Shown: positions 1 to 8,270 of the stretch, piece after piece
Numbering within the stretch: the stretch's first letter is position 1
Layout of the letters: every line of letters starts with the position of its first letter
NCBI GenBank assembly: GCA_031800475.1
Contig: DAPKRQ010000198.1
Location: forward strand, 1 to 46,623
Direction of reading: 5' to 3'
From: Kuafuiihalomonas phototrophica
GTDB taxonomy: Bacteria > Myxococcota > Kuafuiibacteriia > Kuafuiibacteriales > Kuafuiibacteriaceae
DNA length: 46,623 nucleotides
Notes under the pieces: generated by a model
The model's input: the letters and a program-made list of their open reading frames with translations, nothing else
What the model was told of the DNA's origin: nothing
Database searches by the model: none
Position numbers and translations under genes: made by a program

Positions 1-573
1 CCGGTCGTAGAACGGCACCACCTCCACCTGGAGCCCCACTGACCGCAGCGGCTCGGCCAGCGCGTCGGACACGGCCACGACGGCGGAGGCCTTGCGCAGG
101 GTCCAACTGCTGCGCAAGGCCGACGGCGCTCGCGGGCGGTGCACCCAGCGGGTGACGTCGCTTCCGTGGGCGACCACCACCGCCGGTCGACCGAGCCGGC
201 GGGCCACCGCGGCCGCGACGAAACCCGCTTCGTCCAGCAGGCTTCCCAACAGCACCGACGGGGGCCGCCCGCGCAGGTGGCGGGCGACGCTCCGGGCCGC
301 GCTCTGCAGAGACCGCCCGGGAAGGGGCCAGTACGGAATCCACGCGCACCCGGGCAGGGCGCTCTCGACCCGAGCCCTCAAGTCCGTGGGAAACGGCGGC
401 TTGCCCGCCAGACGCCGCCATCGATTGGCCACGGCTGTCGGCTCCGGGCCAAACACCACCGGCTCCACATCGAGACCGTCCTCCCGCAGGGCGCGCACCA
501 CCGCGGCGGCATACTCCAAAAGGGGGCGCCCTCCGTCCCGCCGGGGGGCCAAGATCACGGAGACGGGCTCCAC
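1..573 (-). CDS. GT4-like glycosyltransferase, N-terminal part, truncated by the window edge
   Basis: The 191 codons in the window encode the N-terminal Rossmann half of a GT-B glycosyltransferase of the GT4 type. It starts EPVSVILAPRRDGG, where the usual glycine-rich acceptor-side loop sits, and later has VVVAHGSDVTRW and ASAVVAVSDALAEPLRSVG, the typical passage where the family turns to the donor domain. The donor-binding C-terminal half lies outside the window, so substrate cannot be judged. The chosen start is a GTG three bases after the TGA of the upstream lipoprotein gene, which implies co-translation with it. No signal peptide or membrane segment is visible, so a cytoplasmic or membrane-peripheral enzyme is expected. 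Family assignment is firm; the acceptor is unknown. Confidence 0.75.
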   Translation of the reverse strand, partial: MEPVSVILAPRRDGGRPLLEYAAAVVRALREDGLDVEPVVFGPEPTAVANRWRRLAGKPPFPTDLRARVESALPGCAWIPYWPLPGRSLQSAARSVARHLRGRPPSVLLGSLLDEAGFVAAAVARRLGRPAVVVAHGSDVTRWVHRPRAPSALRSSWTLRKASAVVAVSDALAEPLRSVGLQVEVVPFYDR

Positions 574-575
574 GT

Positions 576-1826
576 TCAGGGGCGGTGCCTCGAATCCGAT
601 TCGGGATCAACGTCGAGCAGCCGCGCGATGCTCGCTTCGAGCTCGCGCCGCTGCCGGCGGGCGCCTTCGGCGGCCGGTCCGCGGGTGCCGGTGTAGACGT
701 TGCGAATGCGGTGCGAGCGATCCAGCAGGACGACCACCGGAAACCCGGTCACCCCTTGCAGCGCCCGAGGCATCACCAGCTCCCAGCTTTGGGCGTCGAA
801 AGCCGGCATGACGTGGACCGGCCACTGCACGCCATGCAAGCGCTTGAAACCCTCGACCTGTCGCTCCGCGGTCCGGGGGTCCGAAAACTCGTACGCAAGG
901 GCCACCACCTCGAGCCCGTCGGCGTGATGGCGCTCGTACAGAGATCGGAGCACCCGCTGAAAGTCGGCGCAGTTGGGACACCAAGACCCCATCAGTTCCA
1001 CCAGCACGACCTTGTCGTCGTACCGATCGTCGTCCAAGACCTCCAGGTCGAGCCTCCGATATCCGGGCCGTACCGACACCGCCTGGGGAGGAAGCTCGAA
1101 GTCGGGGTCTCGGGTCCCTCGAAACGACGCCGAGAATCGATGGGGCGCGTAAAAGCGCCCTTCGATCCGCTCGCCGTCCGCGGAGATGTGGGCCCGAACC
1201 ACGTAGTTGCGCTGTCCGTCGAAGCTGGCCAGGCGTAGCGTCCGGCCTTCGACCCGGCCCCACGCGTACCGCAGGTCGCTGAAGTTCTGCGGGGTGATGC
1301 TCCCGGAGATCCGGCCGTCGGCCTCCTGCCGAAACACCATTTGGGTGAGCCCCATCTGGTCGACCTTGCACGCCCAGCGCCCGGTCACGTCGACCGACGG
1401 ATCCTCCCCGGGCGAGGCCTGGAGTGCATCGTCGGACGGTTCCTCGATCGGCCGAGCCACGACCGGGAGAGTGTAGGCGGGCAGCGGAAAGCCCGGGGCC
1501 GTGAAGACTCCCTTCAACCGACCCGATTCCGCCGACTCCAGGCGCAGCCGAGTCAGGTACTGCGTGAAGGTCAAACGCACCTCCCCGCTCGGGAGCCGTG
1601 CGAAGTCGGCAGGCACCAATTCGTTTCCGAAGCGCAGGCCACTGCTTTGTCCCGACGGGTCGATCCGCAGCAAGAACGGAATCGGCCCTTCGCGGGTCTG
1701 TAGTTCCCCGCGCCACCACCCGGGGGCATCGACGGAGGAGACCGGCTCGTCGTCACTGGGACAACCGACCACCCCCAGGGCGGCGAGTAGGCCGGCAACC
1801 TGGCTCGTGAAGGCCCGAGGATTCAG
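576..1826 (-). CDS. TlpA-like thioredoxin-fold lipoprotein
   Basis: The C-terminal 150 residues form a TlpA/ResA-type thioredoxin domain with the redox motif WCPNC in ELMGSWCPNCADFQRVL and a cis-Pro region near GVTGFPVVVLLD. The first 230 residues are a beta-rich domain of unknown role. An ATG or GTG start would give a protein beginning at GTG 1772, but in-frame codons upstream encode VAGLLAALGVVGC, a convincing signal peptide with a VVGC lipobox. The only start-like codon ahead of it is CTG 1826, which overlaps the upstream TGA as CTGA. I therefore place the start there and expect an outer- or inner-membrane lipoprotein with periplasmic thiol-disulfide activity. The start is inferred; the fold is clear. 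Confidence 0.8.
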   Translation of the reverse strand: MNPRAFTSQVAGLLAALGVVGCPSDDEPVSSVDAPGWWRGELQTREGPIPFLLRIDPSGQSSGLRFGNELVPADFARLPSGEVRLTFTQYLTRLRLESAESGRLKGVFTAPGFPLPAYTLPVVARPIEEPSDDALQASPGEDPSVDVTGRWACKVDQMGLTQMVFRQEADGRISGSITPQNFSDLRYAWGRVEGRTLRLASFDGQRNYVVRAHISADGERIEGRFYAPHRFSASFRGTRDPDFELPPQAVSVRPGYRRLDLEVLDDDRYDDKVVLVELMGSWCPNCADFQRVLRSLYERHHADGLEVVALAYEFSDPRTAERQVEGFKRLHGVQWPVHVMPAFDAQSWELVMPRALQGVTGFPVVVLLDRSHRIRNVYTGTRGPAAEGARRQRRELEASIARLLDVDPESDSRHRP

Positions 1827-3901
1827 TGGGGCGCTCCGATGGACACACCCTGCGGGTCCAAGACCGACAGGGTTGGCTCAGTGACATCGGACATGTCGGC
1901 GGCTCGAGCCGCCAGATCCTCCGCCGTCCGGATCGGCTCTCCTTCCAGCGCCACGATGGTATCGCGCTGACCGAGACCCATCTTGCGAAGCGGCCCCGGC
2001 CCCACCTCGACGACCATCGCGCCTCGTTCGAGACCGGGGGCGATCCAAGCCGATCCGGGGAACGCGCTCAGTACTGTCGCGCCCCAGACCTCGAGCTTTC
2101 GAGAATATCGCTTCACGAGAGCTCGGACTTCGTCGAGGCTCACATCGTACCTCACGAAGGCCAAAAATTCGTTTCTGTCGCCCTCGCGCTCGGCCTTGTA
2201 CTCCTCCCAGTACCAGTCGGCTACCGCCGCCGGGACCGCCGCGCCTCCCGAAGCGCGAAGTCCTTCCGCCGCCGCAAGTCGCACCTGTCGAATCTCGGCG
2301 TAGAGCTCGTCGGCCTCCGTCGTGCCCCCGAGCCGCGACCAGCTGGCGATCGCGGCCGGTCGCCGTTCGCCATAGGGCTTTCGCACGAGCCGGGAGAAGT
2401 CCGGATCTTCGACCTTGAGCCCGATCGCGTGGACCAGCGCTTCGAGCGCCGTGATCTCCGCCTCCTTTCGGGCTTGGTCCTTCGATTCGTTGAAGGCCGA
2501 GACACCCACGCACTGCATGCGTGCACCCAGATCGGTGCAGTAACCCATGAACGGGGTGTCGGAGCTGATCCAAGACGGCCGTCGCTCCAGCATGCGGGCG
2601 CCGAGCGTCCGATTGAACTCGTCCAACACCCTCTGGCTGGTGCGGGTCTGGGCGTAGCTGATCACGATCGCGACCACTGCGGCAGCCACGACGCTGCCGA
2701 CGATCAGCACGGGCGGCATGCCCCCCACCCTCGTCTCTCCCCCCCGAGGCGGAGCCGATGCCTTCGGCTTTCGATTTTGCACCTTCTTGAGGAACTTTCG
2801 GTGGGCCGGCGTGAGGTGAGGACGTGGCAGCTCCTTCAGCCGCGAGAGCAGTCGAGTGGAAGCGCTGCTCACGCAGGGCCCGTCGCAGCCCTTGCACTCC
2901 ACCTGCGGCGCCGCGCCGATCCGCAGCACGTCCCAGTGCTGCTCCACCGAGATCAGTTTCGACTCGGTCGTCGATGTGGTCGTGCAGGTGTAGGGCAAGG
3001 TCAAACTCGAGACCTGGACGTTCTCGGAGTATTCCTCCAGCGGAAGGTACTTTTCGAGGATCATTCCAGGAACCCCGAGCAGAAGGACCTGCTCGACCTG
3101 ATCCTGTGCGGTCTTGAGCAGACGATGCAGATCCGCGACGCCATCGGACGACACCCGCCCCACATGGGTCAGATCGACGAGCAACTTGCCTTGCAGACCT
3201 TCGGCGATGTTCTCGTACCGAAGACCCCGATTGAGGTTTCCGGAGAATCGCAGGTATGTGAAGTCGCCTTCGATGATCTTTTCGACACGCAGGCGCCGGG
3301 CCAGGTCGAGGTCCGAATATCCCAGTCGGGACACCAAAATGGTTGCCACCTCGCTGGGCAACTCGAAGTCTGGCTGCTGCCCGACGAACGAGAAATAGGT
3401 GACCGGGTCCTCGTCGAAGGCGTTCCCGTCGCTACCGCAAGCCGTGCAGGTGCGGTCTTCGGGACGTTGACTGGCAATGACCTCATGGTGCTGGTCCACA
3501 TTCATCAGCACCCGCGTCTCGTTGCCACAGCTGTCACAGCGGTACGGCGCGTAGAAACTGTAGATCCGACCCGAACCGGCAAAGCCGCTCACCATGTTCA
3601 GCTGGTTCACGACCTTCGGGGAGCAACCCACCAGGTAGACGCCCCTCGCCTTCGACTGAAGGGTCTCGACGAATCCGATCCACTCCCGGACACCGAAGGA
3701 GGAGATCTTCGATACACCGGCCAAGTCGATGGCCACCAGCGGTGTGCGCACGGACCGAGCGAGACCTCGACCGCCGAAAGTCTCGTTGATCACTCCGCTG
3801 AACTTCAGCACCGTGACCGACGCATCCGAGAATTTGTCGATGACGACGTCGGCGTCGGTGGTGGTTCGGGTGGCGGTGTCTTGCGTGGCCGAGGGCTCCA
3901 T
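1823..3901 (-). CDS. Double STAS / zinc-ribbon protein with TM segment, LPP20-like region and PDZ domain
   Basis: The start ATG 3901 has AAGGAAGG just upstream and is preferred over GTG 3937, which would overlap the previous gene. In the 692-residue product, STAS domain 1 covers about 20-108 and carries SSFGVREW at the position where anti-sigma-factor antagonists have the phosphorylated Ser loop. A CxxC pair (CDSC, CTAC) follows, as in a zinc ribbon. STAS domain 2 is near 210-290 with VSSDGV, followed by CKGCDGPC. One membrane helix lies near 395-416. The outside part resembles LPP20-type lipoprotein domains (about 440-510), and a PDZ-like domain ends the protein (GAMVVEVGPGPLRKMGLGQRD). This suggests a bridge between cytoplasmic partner switching and a periplasmic PDZ activity. 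The role is inference. Confidence 0.8.
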   Translation of the reverse strand: MEPSATQDTATRTTTDADVVIDKFSDASVTVLKFSGVINETFGGRGLARSVRTPLVAIDLAGVSKISSFGVREWIGFVETLQSKARGVYLVGCSPKVVNQLNMVSGFAGSGRIYSFYAPYRCDSCGNETRVLMNVDQHHEVIASQRPEDRTCTACGSDGNAFDEDPVTYFSFVGQQPDFELPSEVATILVSRLGYSDLDLARRLRVEKIIEGDFTYLRFSGNLNRGLRYENIAEGLQGKLLVDLTHVGRVSSDGVADLHRLLKTAQDQVEQVLLLGVPGMILEKYLPLEEYSENVQVSSLTLPYTCTTTSTTESKLISVEQHWDVLRIGAAPQVECKGCDGPCVSSASTRLLSRLKELPRPHLTPAHRKFLKKVQNRKPKASAPPRGGETRVGGMPPVLIVGSVVAAAVVAIVISYAQTRTSQRVLDEFNRTLGARMLERRPSWISSDTPFMGYCTDLGARMQCVGVSAFNESKDQARKEAEITALEALVHAIGLKVEDPDFSRLVRKPYGERRPAAIASWSRLGGTTEADELYAEIRQVRLAAAEGLRASGGAAVPAAVADWYWEEYKAEREGDRNEFLAFVRYDVSLDEVRALVKRYSRKLEVWGATVLSAFPGSAWIAPGLERGAMVVEVGPGPLRKMGLGQRDTIVALEGEPIRTAEDLAARAADMSDVTEPTLSVLDPQGVSIGAPH

Positions 3902-3926
3902 GACCTTCCTTTGCCCGACAGCCGGA

Positions 3927-5012
3927 TCAGCGGTCACTCAGTTGGATGATCACGCAGCGGTTTCGCGGGTTTCGAGGCGGCGAGAACGGCGGATTCTCTT
4001 CGCCGAAAGCCTGCACCGAAATCCGGGACTCCGGGACCCCGTATCTGCGCAGAGCCGACCGCACGCGGCCGGCGCGGCGCTGGCTCAGGTTCAGGTTGAA
4101 CTCGGAGGTGCCGATCGAGTCGGTGTGTCCCTCGATGCGAACGGTCACGTCCGGGTTGCTTTTCAGATACCGGGCGGTACGCCGCAGTCCCCGCCGAGAC
4201 CCGGCCGAGAGTCGGGACGAGCCAAACTGAAATCCGACCCGGCCCGGTCCGATCCGCCCGGACACCCGGGGGGTGCGGCGTCGGGTCCGGGTCGGCTCGT
4301 TTCGGGCTGCGCGGGACGCAACCCCGCTCCGGCCCGAGCGGTCGGGCTCCGCCGCGGACTCGGGCTCGGCCCGGGAGGCCACCGCCGCTGGGCTCGAGGG
4401 GTCCGGTGCCGAAGAAGGCTCGGACTCGGAAGCGGGCTCGACCGATGTCGCGGACTCGGAATCTCGGGTGGCCGATGGAGCGGGAGTCGGCGCCGCAGCC
4501 CGTTGGGGCTGGGCATCGCCGCCGGCTTCGACCAGCTGTCGGTTCCCGGGACCCTCGGAGGCTGCTGCCACCAGCTCTCGTTCGTTGCCCCGGGCTGCCA
4601 CGACGGTTCGATCGGCCTTGGCGTCCACCGGAGCGCGTTTCAGGGCGAGCTCGACCCGGCGCCAGCTGCTGCGGCTGGCGCTGGCGTAGCTGACCACGCG
4701 GGCGTCCGGGTAGCGCGACTCGGCGGCGCCGCGATGCTCGTCGCCGACCATGACCACCTCGTAGTCGCTTCCTTTGGCCGCGGCCGGCTCGTCGGCCACC
4801 TCCACTTCGTGCCCCGCCTGCGCGAGGATGCGAGACAGGCTGCCCGACTGCCGACCCACCAGCAGCACCCGGGAGGGATTGGGCGAAGGCGGAACGGGGC
4901 GCTGGCCCTTGGCGGACTTGACAGTGAGCTTGAGTCCGCACGCTTCGGCCTTTGGCGAAGCGGTAAAAGCTGCGAGCAGAACGAAAAGGAGCAAAGAGCT
5001 GGAAATCTTCAT
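3927..5012 (-). CDS. OmpA-family peptidoglycan-binding protein, exported
   Basis: The 361-residue product starts MKISSSLLLFVLLAAF and has a cleavable Sec signal ending around ASPKAEA. A central region of about 130 residues is rich in Pro, Ala, Ser and Glu and is probably disordered. The last 115 residues are an OmpA C-terminal domain: VGFQFGSSRLSAGS, then RIEGHTDSIGTSEFNLNLSQRRA, which contains the family's diaminopimelate-contacting Asp and Arg. The N-terminal part contains LLVGRQSGSLSRIL and VVMVGDEHRG, resembling a Rossmann-like or receiver-like fold, but this is weak. It likely anchors something to peptidoglycan. Its TGA lies 26 bases ahead of the next gene's ATG, so the two are probably co-transcribed. 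Confidence 0.85.
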   Translation of the reverse strand: MKISSSLLLFVLLAAFTASPKAEACGLKLTVKSAKGQRPVPPSPNPSRVLLVGRQSGSLSRILAQAGHEVEVADEPAAAKGSDYEVVMVGDEHRGAAESRYPDARVVSYASASRSSWRRVELALKRAPVDAKADRTVVAARGNERELVAAASEGPGNRQLVEAGGDAQPQRAAAPTPAPSATRDSESATSVEPASESEPSSAPDPSSPAAVASRAEPESAAEPDRSGRSGVASRAARNEPTRTRRRTPRVSGRIGPGRVGFQFGSSRLSAGSRRGLRRTARYLKSNPDVTVRIEGHTDSIGTSEFNLNLSQRRAGRVRSALRRYGVPESRISVQAFGEENPPFSPPRNPRNRCVIIQLSDR

Positions 5013-5205
5013 GGGGATGGCCTTCCTGGGCTGCCTCATTCGGAGGCGGCGGGAATCTAGCCCCGATGTCGGGGCAACGAAAGGTACGTGTTGAGACCCC
5101 GCGGGATGTTCGACTGCGACTTTGTCCCACCCTTGCGAAAATCCGTGATGCCCCCGGATTGCGCATTGCCGGCCCCGGGGGATGTGGTGATAGTGCCGGC
5201 GGCGT
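5013..5205. promoter_or_regulatory. Divergent intergenic region between the OmpA gene and a STAS gene
   Basis: These 193 bases separate two divergent starts and must hold promoters for both. A possible sigma-70-type element for the rightward gene is TTGCCG at about 5166 with GATAGT at 5189-5194, but the match is modest and would leave an almost leaderless mRNA. No coding frame is supported here. Confidence 0.3.
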
Positions 5206-5991
5206 ATGGCGGGACGTAGCCTCGAAGTCCATCTCGAAACGCGGGGGCCGTACCTGCACGCGCGGCTGGAGGGCACCATCGACGAGACGCTGGACCTGAG
5301 CGGCCTGATCGAGGCCGCTCGCGGCAAGCGGGTGGTGCTGTTTCTTTCCAACGTCACCCGCCTGAGTTCTTTTGGCGTTCGGGAGTGGACCTACACGATG
5401 CGCCAGCTCTGCCACAAAGCGGAGCAGGTGTTCTTCGCCGAGTGCTCCCCCGCCATCGTAGCCCAGCTGAACGTGGTTGCGAACTTCGGCGGAGACGCGC
5501 GGATCCTGTCGGTCCAGGCGCCCTACTTCTGTCCGCACTGCGACACGGACACGCAGATCACCTTGAACCTGACGGGCATGCAGGACGTGGAGCTGTCCGA
5601 GCTTCCGTGCCCCAATTGCGCAGAGCCAATGGAGTTCGAAGACGATCCGAGCTCCTATCTGTCCTATGCGCTCGAGCACCAGGCATCCGAACGCAGCAAT
5701 CCGGGCTGGGACGGGCTGGTCCTTCCGGTGTCCACTCCGCCGACGCCGAGCAGCGTGCCCGCCATGTCGCAGAGCAGTCTAAAGAGTCTGTCGACAGGCG
5801 ACGTTTCAGAGCCCGCAACCCGGATGGACGGCTCTTCGCCGAGCCACGTCACGCCAAGTTTCATGCGCCAAGGCCAGCTGCCCATCCCGGAGCCAGCCGG
5901 CGGGGTCCGGTCCACGGTCACCGCCGTCGTGGTCGGGTTCGCCGTGTCGTCGGCCCTGATGGTAGCCCTGTACTTCCTGTTGCCGAGCTGA
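5206..5991 (+). CDS. Tail-anchored STAS-domain / zinc-ribbon protein
   Basis: The 261-residue product has a STAS domain over residues 1-100 with NVTRLSSFGVREW, which keeps a Ser in the loop phosphorylated in SpoIIAA-type antagonists. Two CxxC knuckles follow, CPHC at 109-112 and CPNC at 135-138, as in a zinc ribbon. A Ser/Pro-rich linker (about 170-230) leads to one C-terminal membrane helix (about 236-259, STVTAVVVGFAVSSALMVAL), so the STAS domain should face the cytoplasm. The passage CSPAIVAQLNVV through APYFCPHC is nearly the same as in the proteins at 1823-3901 and 10219-10707, so these are paralogues. It probably acts as a membrane-tethered partner-switching component; the partner is unknown. 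Confidence 0.8.
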   Translation: MAGRSLEVHLETRGPYLHARLEGTIDETLDLSGLIEAARGKRVVLFLSNVTRLSSFGVREWTYTMRQLCHKAEQVFFAECSPAIVAQLNVVANFGGDARILSVQAPYFCPHCDTDTQITLNLTGMQDVELSELPCPNCAEPMEFEDDPSSYLSYALEHQASERSNPGWDGLVLPVSTPPTPSSVPAMSQSSLKSLSTGDVSEPATRMDGSSPSHVTPSFMRQGQLPIPEPAGGVRSTVTAVVVGFAVSSALMVALYFLLPS

Positions 5992-6042
5992 AACGGCCCG
6001 CAGCCGCGCGAGACGGTTCGGAGCGAAGCCAGACTGCCCGAC

Positions 6043-6543
6043 TCAAGAAGACCCTTTGGCATCGTTCTTGAGGCGCCGGACCTCTTCGTCTCGCTCCTCG
6101 ATCACTCGAAGAAGCGATGACCTCTCGCGCTTGTGGTAGTCCTGTTCTTCCGAAAAGCGCGACTTCAACCGGCGCTCGTCGGTGACGTCCCGATGGGTCA
6201 CGAGCACACCGGTGATCTCGCCACTTTCGTTGCGCAGCGGGACGGCCGAAAGCTCCACGACGAGCACGCGCCCCGCCGCCGATCGACCGCGGATCTCCTG
6301 CATGCGCACGGGCCGCTGCTCCTCCAGGCACCGCAGTGCGATGCACTTGTCTTTGCAGATTTCGAGCTTCAGCCAGTCATAACACTTTCCGTTCTTCAGC
6401 CGGCGGCGTTCGCCCGGATTCAAGTCGAGCATCTGGACGAAGCTCGCATTGAACTCCTGGATGTTTCGTTCCCGGTCGACGGTGAAGTAGGAATCCAAAA
6501 AGATTCCTTTGAGTCGTTCGAGTGCTTCGTAGTCGTCGGACAT
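6043..6543 (-). CDS. PAS-domain sensor protein with a four-cysteine cluster
   Basis: The 166-residue product is essentially one PAS domain (residues about 8-122) followed by a charged helix (about 125-160) likely to form a coiled coil. PAS hallmarks are DSYFTVDRERNIQEFN at the start and VPLRNESGEITGVLVTHRDVTDERR at the end. Inside the PAS core are C54, C63, C67 and C72 (spacing 8, 3 and 4), a pattern suited to a metal, Fe-S or redox switch. No kinase or output domain is attached, so it must signal through a partner. It starts 23 bases after the TPR-PATAN gene and is probably in the same operon. The ligand is not predictable from sequence. Confidence 0.8.
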   Translation of the reverse strand: MSDDYEALERLKGIFLDSYFTVDRERNIQEFNASFVQMLDLNPGERRRLKNGKCYDWLKLEICKDKCIALRCLEEQRPVRMQEIRGRSAAGRVLVVELSAVPLRNESGEITGVLVTHRDVTDERRLKSRFSEEQDYHKRERSSLLRVIEERDEEVRRLKNDAKGSS

Positions 6544-6566
6544 GCACGCTCCCTGGGCGTTCTGAT

Positions 6567-8183
6567 TCACAGGACCAAGCCGGCGCGCAGCTCGTCGCCG
6601 CTCGTCATGACGGCCATGACCACTTCGCGCGTGTCGACGGTGACCGGAGTGCCCCGGGTTGGCTTGGTTTCTTTTTCGGAGTCGAACGAAAAATTGCCGG
6701 CCTCCCACGCCACCATTCGCTTCAATACTTCTTCGACCTGCTGGCGCACGGCTTCCATGACCGTTTCCAGCGGAAGGATACCGTCCTCGACCAAGACGGC
6801 TCCGACACTGCCCGAGTCTTCGAAGTTCGTATCTTCCCCAAATGCGATCTCCAGGTCGAGCTTGGTGACCACGCCGCGATCGAGGAGCCGGTCGGTCAGT
6901 GACTTCAGCTCCCGATGGCGAGCGCCGGCCAGGTCACCCTTGTGTAGCTGGATTTCGCCGCCGTCCATACCGCTCCAAACCTGCAGGGTCCCGCTGGACT
7001 GGTTGAGCTTCAAAAACTCGAGGATGTCGACCAAAGGAAAGGAATCCAGCTCGCCTGCGATAGACCGCCCCTTTTTCTGAGCCACATCGCCACCGCTCGG
7101 CTCGGTCGGCTCCTCCTTCGGGTTTCGAAGACCAGGCCGATTCACCTGCTCGAGCAGGAGCTCTTCGAGCACCTCTTTGATCTCCTCGTCGTTCGGGTCC
7201 AGCTGGGACGCACGGATCAGATGGTTGCGCGCACCCTGCGGGTCTCCGTAGGCGCGAAGCGCGAGCCCCATGTTGTACTGCGCCGCCACCCAATCGGGGG
7301 CGAGCTGCGTAGCCTGATACAGCGCCCCCACCGCGTCTTCGACCCGGCCGGCCCGCAACAGCAGCACTCCGAGATTCAGGTTCATCTCGGCGGAACGCGG
7401 TTCCAGCTGCAGCGCTCGCTGCAGGCATCGAAGCCCGGCATCCAGTGCCCCGAGCTGACTGAGCACCATGCCGAGGTTCGTGTGGGCCTGGGCCGAATGG
7501 GGCGAAAGTTGCACCACCTCGGACAGGACGTGGGCTGCTTCTTCGGGCTGCCCGACTTCAGCCAGAGCGATCCCGAGCGGTCCCATGACGGAGGCGTCTT
7601 TCGGTGAAAGTGCCGCGGCCTGACGCCACGCCCGGACCGCCCCGGCCTTGCGACCCGACTGGCTCAACAAGCGTCCGAGGACTCGAAAAGCCTCGACGTT
7701 CTCCGGAGCGTCTTTCGTGGCGATGTAGGCATGGCTGGTGGCTTCGTCCATCTCGCCCATGCGCTCCAGGGCCAAGGCCAGATTCAGGCAGGGCTCGGCT
7801 TCGAACTCGGATAAGAACACCGCCCGCCGCAAAAACTTCACCGCGTCCTGAAAGTGGCCGAGGGCAAAAACGAGCTTGCCGGCGTTCAAAAAGCCTTCGA
7901 GGGAACATGGGTCGAGCTCCGTGGCTCGCCGATAGGCCAAAATGGCCAGGTGGGCATCTTCGAGGCCCTCGGCCGCGATGCCCACCCGGATGCAGTCGTT
8001 CGGGTCCTCGGTAGACTCTAGGGCCCGCGCGAAAGCCTCCCGAGCCTCTGCAAACTTGTGCTCTTTGGTGAGGCGGACGCCCATGTCGTACCAGGAGCGC
8101 GGATTTTTCGACCGCTTTCCGAACAGGTCCAACAGTCGTCGCACCGGGGGCTCCAAAGACGCAACGTGACGCCGATTCCCCAT
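6567..8183 (-). CDS. TPR-repeat protein with C-terminal PATAN (DUF4388) domain
   Basis: The 538-residue product starts at ATG 8183; the open frame continues much further upstream but only as antisense of the kinase gene. About nine tetratricopeptide repeats cover residues 30-335 (for example AHTNLGMVLSQLGALDAGLR and AEMNLNLGVLLLRAGRVEDA). After a short linker, residues 372-505 form a PATAN/DUF4388 domain: IAGELDSFPLVDILEFLKLN, SSGTLQVWSG and KGDLAGARHRELK. PATAN domains occur in bacterial signalling proteins, often in myxobacteria and cyanobacteria, and mediate protein contacts. No signal peptide is visible, so it is probably a cytoplasmic scaffold that brings the neighbouring PAS and kinase proteins together. 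That role is inference. Confidence 0.85.
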   Translation of the reverse strand: MGNRRHVASLEPPVRRLLDLFGKRSKNPRSWYDMGVRLTKEHKFAEAREAFARALESTEDPNDCIRVGIAAEGLEDAHLAILAYRRATELDPCSLEGFLNAGKLVFALGHFQDAVKFLRRAVFLSEFEAEPCLNLALALERMGEMDEATSHAYIATKDAPENVEAFRVLGRLLSQSGRKAGAVRAWRQAAALSPKDASVMGPLGIALAEVGQPEEAAHVLSEVVQLSPHSAQAHTNLGMVLSQLGALDAGLRCLQRALQLEPRSAEMNLNLGVLLLRAGRVEDAVGALYQATQLAPDWVAAQYNMGLALRAYGDPQGARNHLIRASQLDPNDEEIKEVLEELLLEQVNRPGLRNPKEEPTEPSGGDVAQKKGRSIAGELDSFPLVDILEFLKLNQSSGTLQVWSGMDGGEIQLHKGDLAGARHRELKSLTDRLLDRGVVTKLDLEIAFGEDTNFEDSGSVGAVLVEDGILPLETVMEAVRQQVEEVLKRMVAWEAGNFSFDSEKETKPTRGTPVTVDTREVVMAVMTSGDELRAGLVL

Positions 8184-8270
8184 TAGCGGTCGAGTCCGTC
8201 GGGCGCAAGAAGGCCCTCCCCGTCCTGTTGTGCGTGCCAGTCCTGGTGTACAGAGGGGTCGGCTGCCGCG

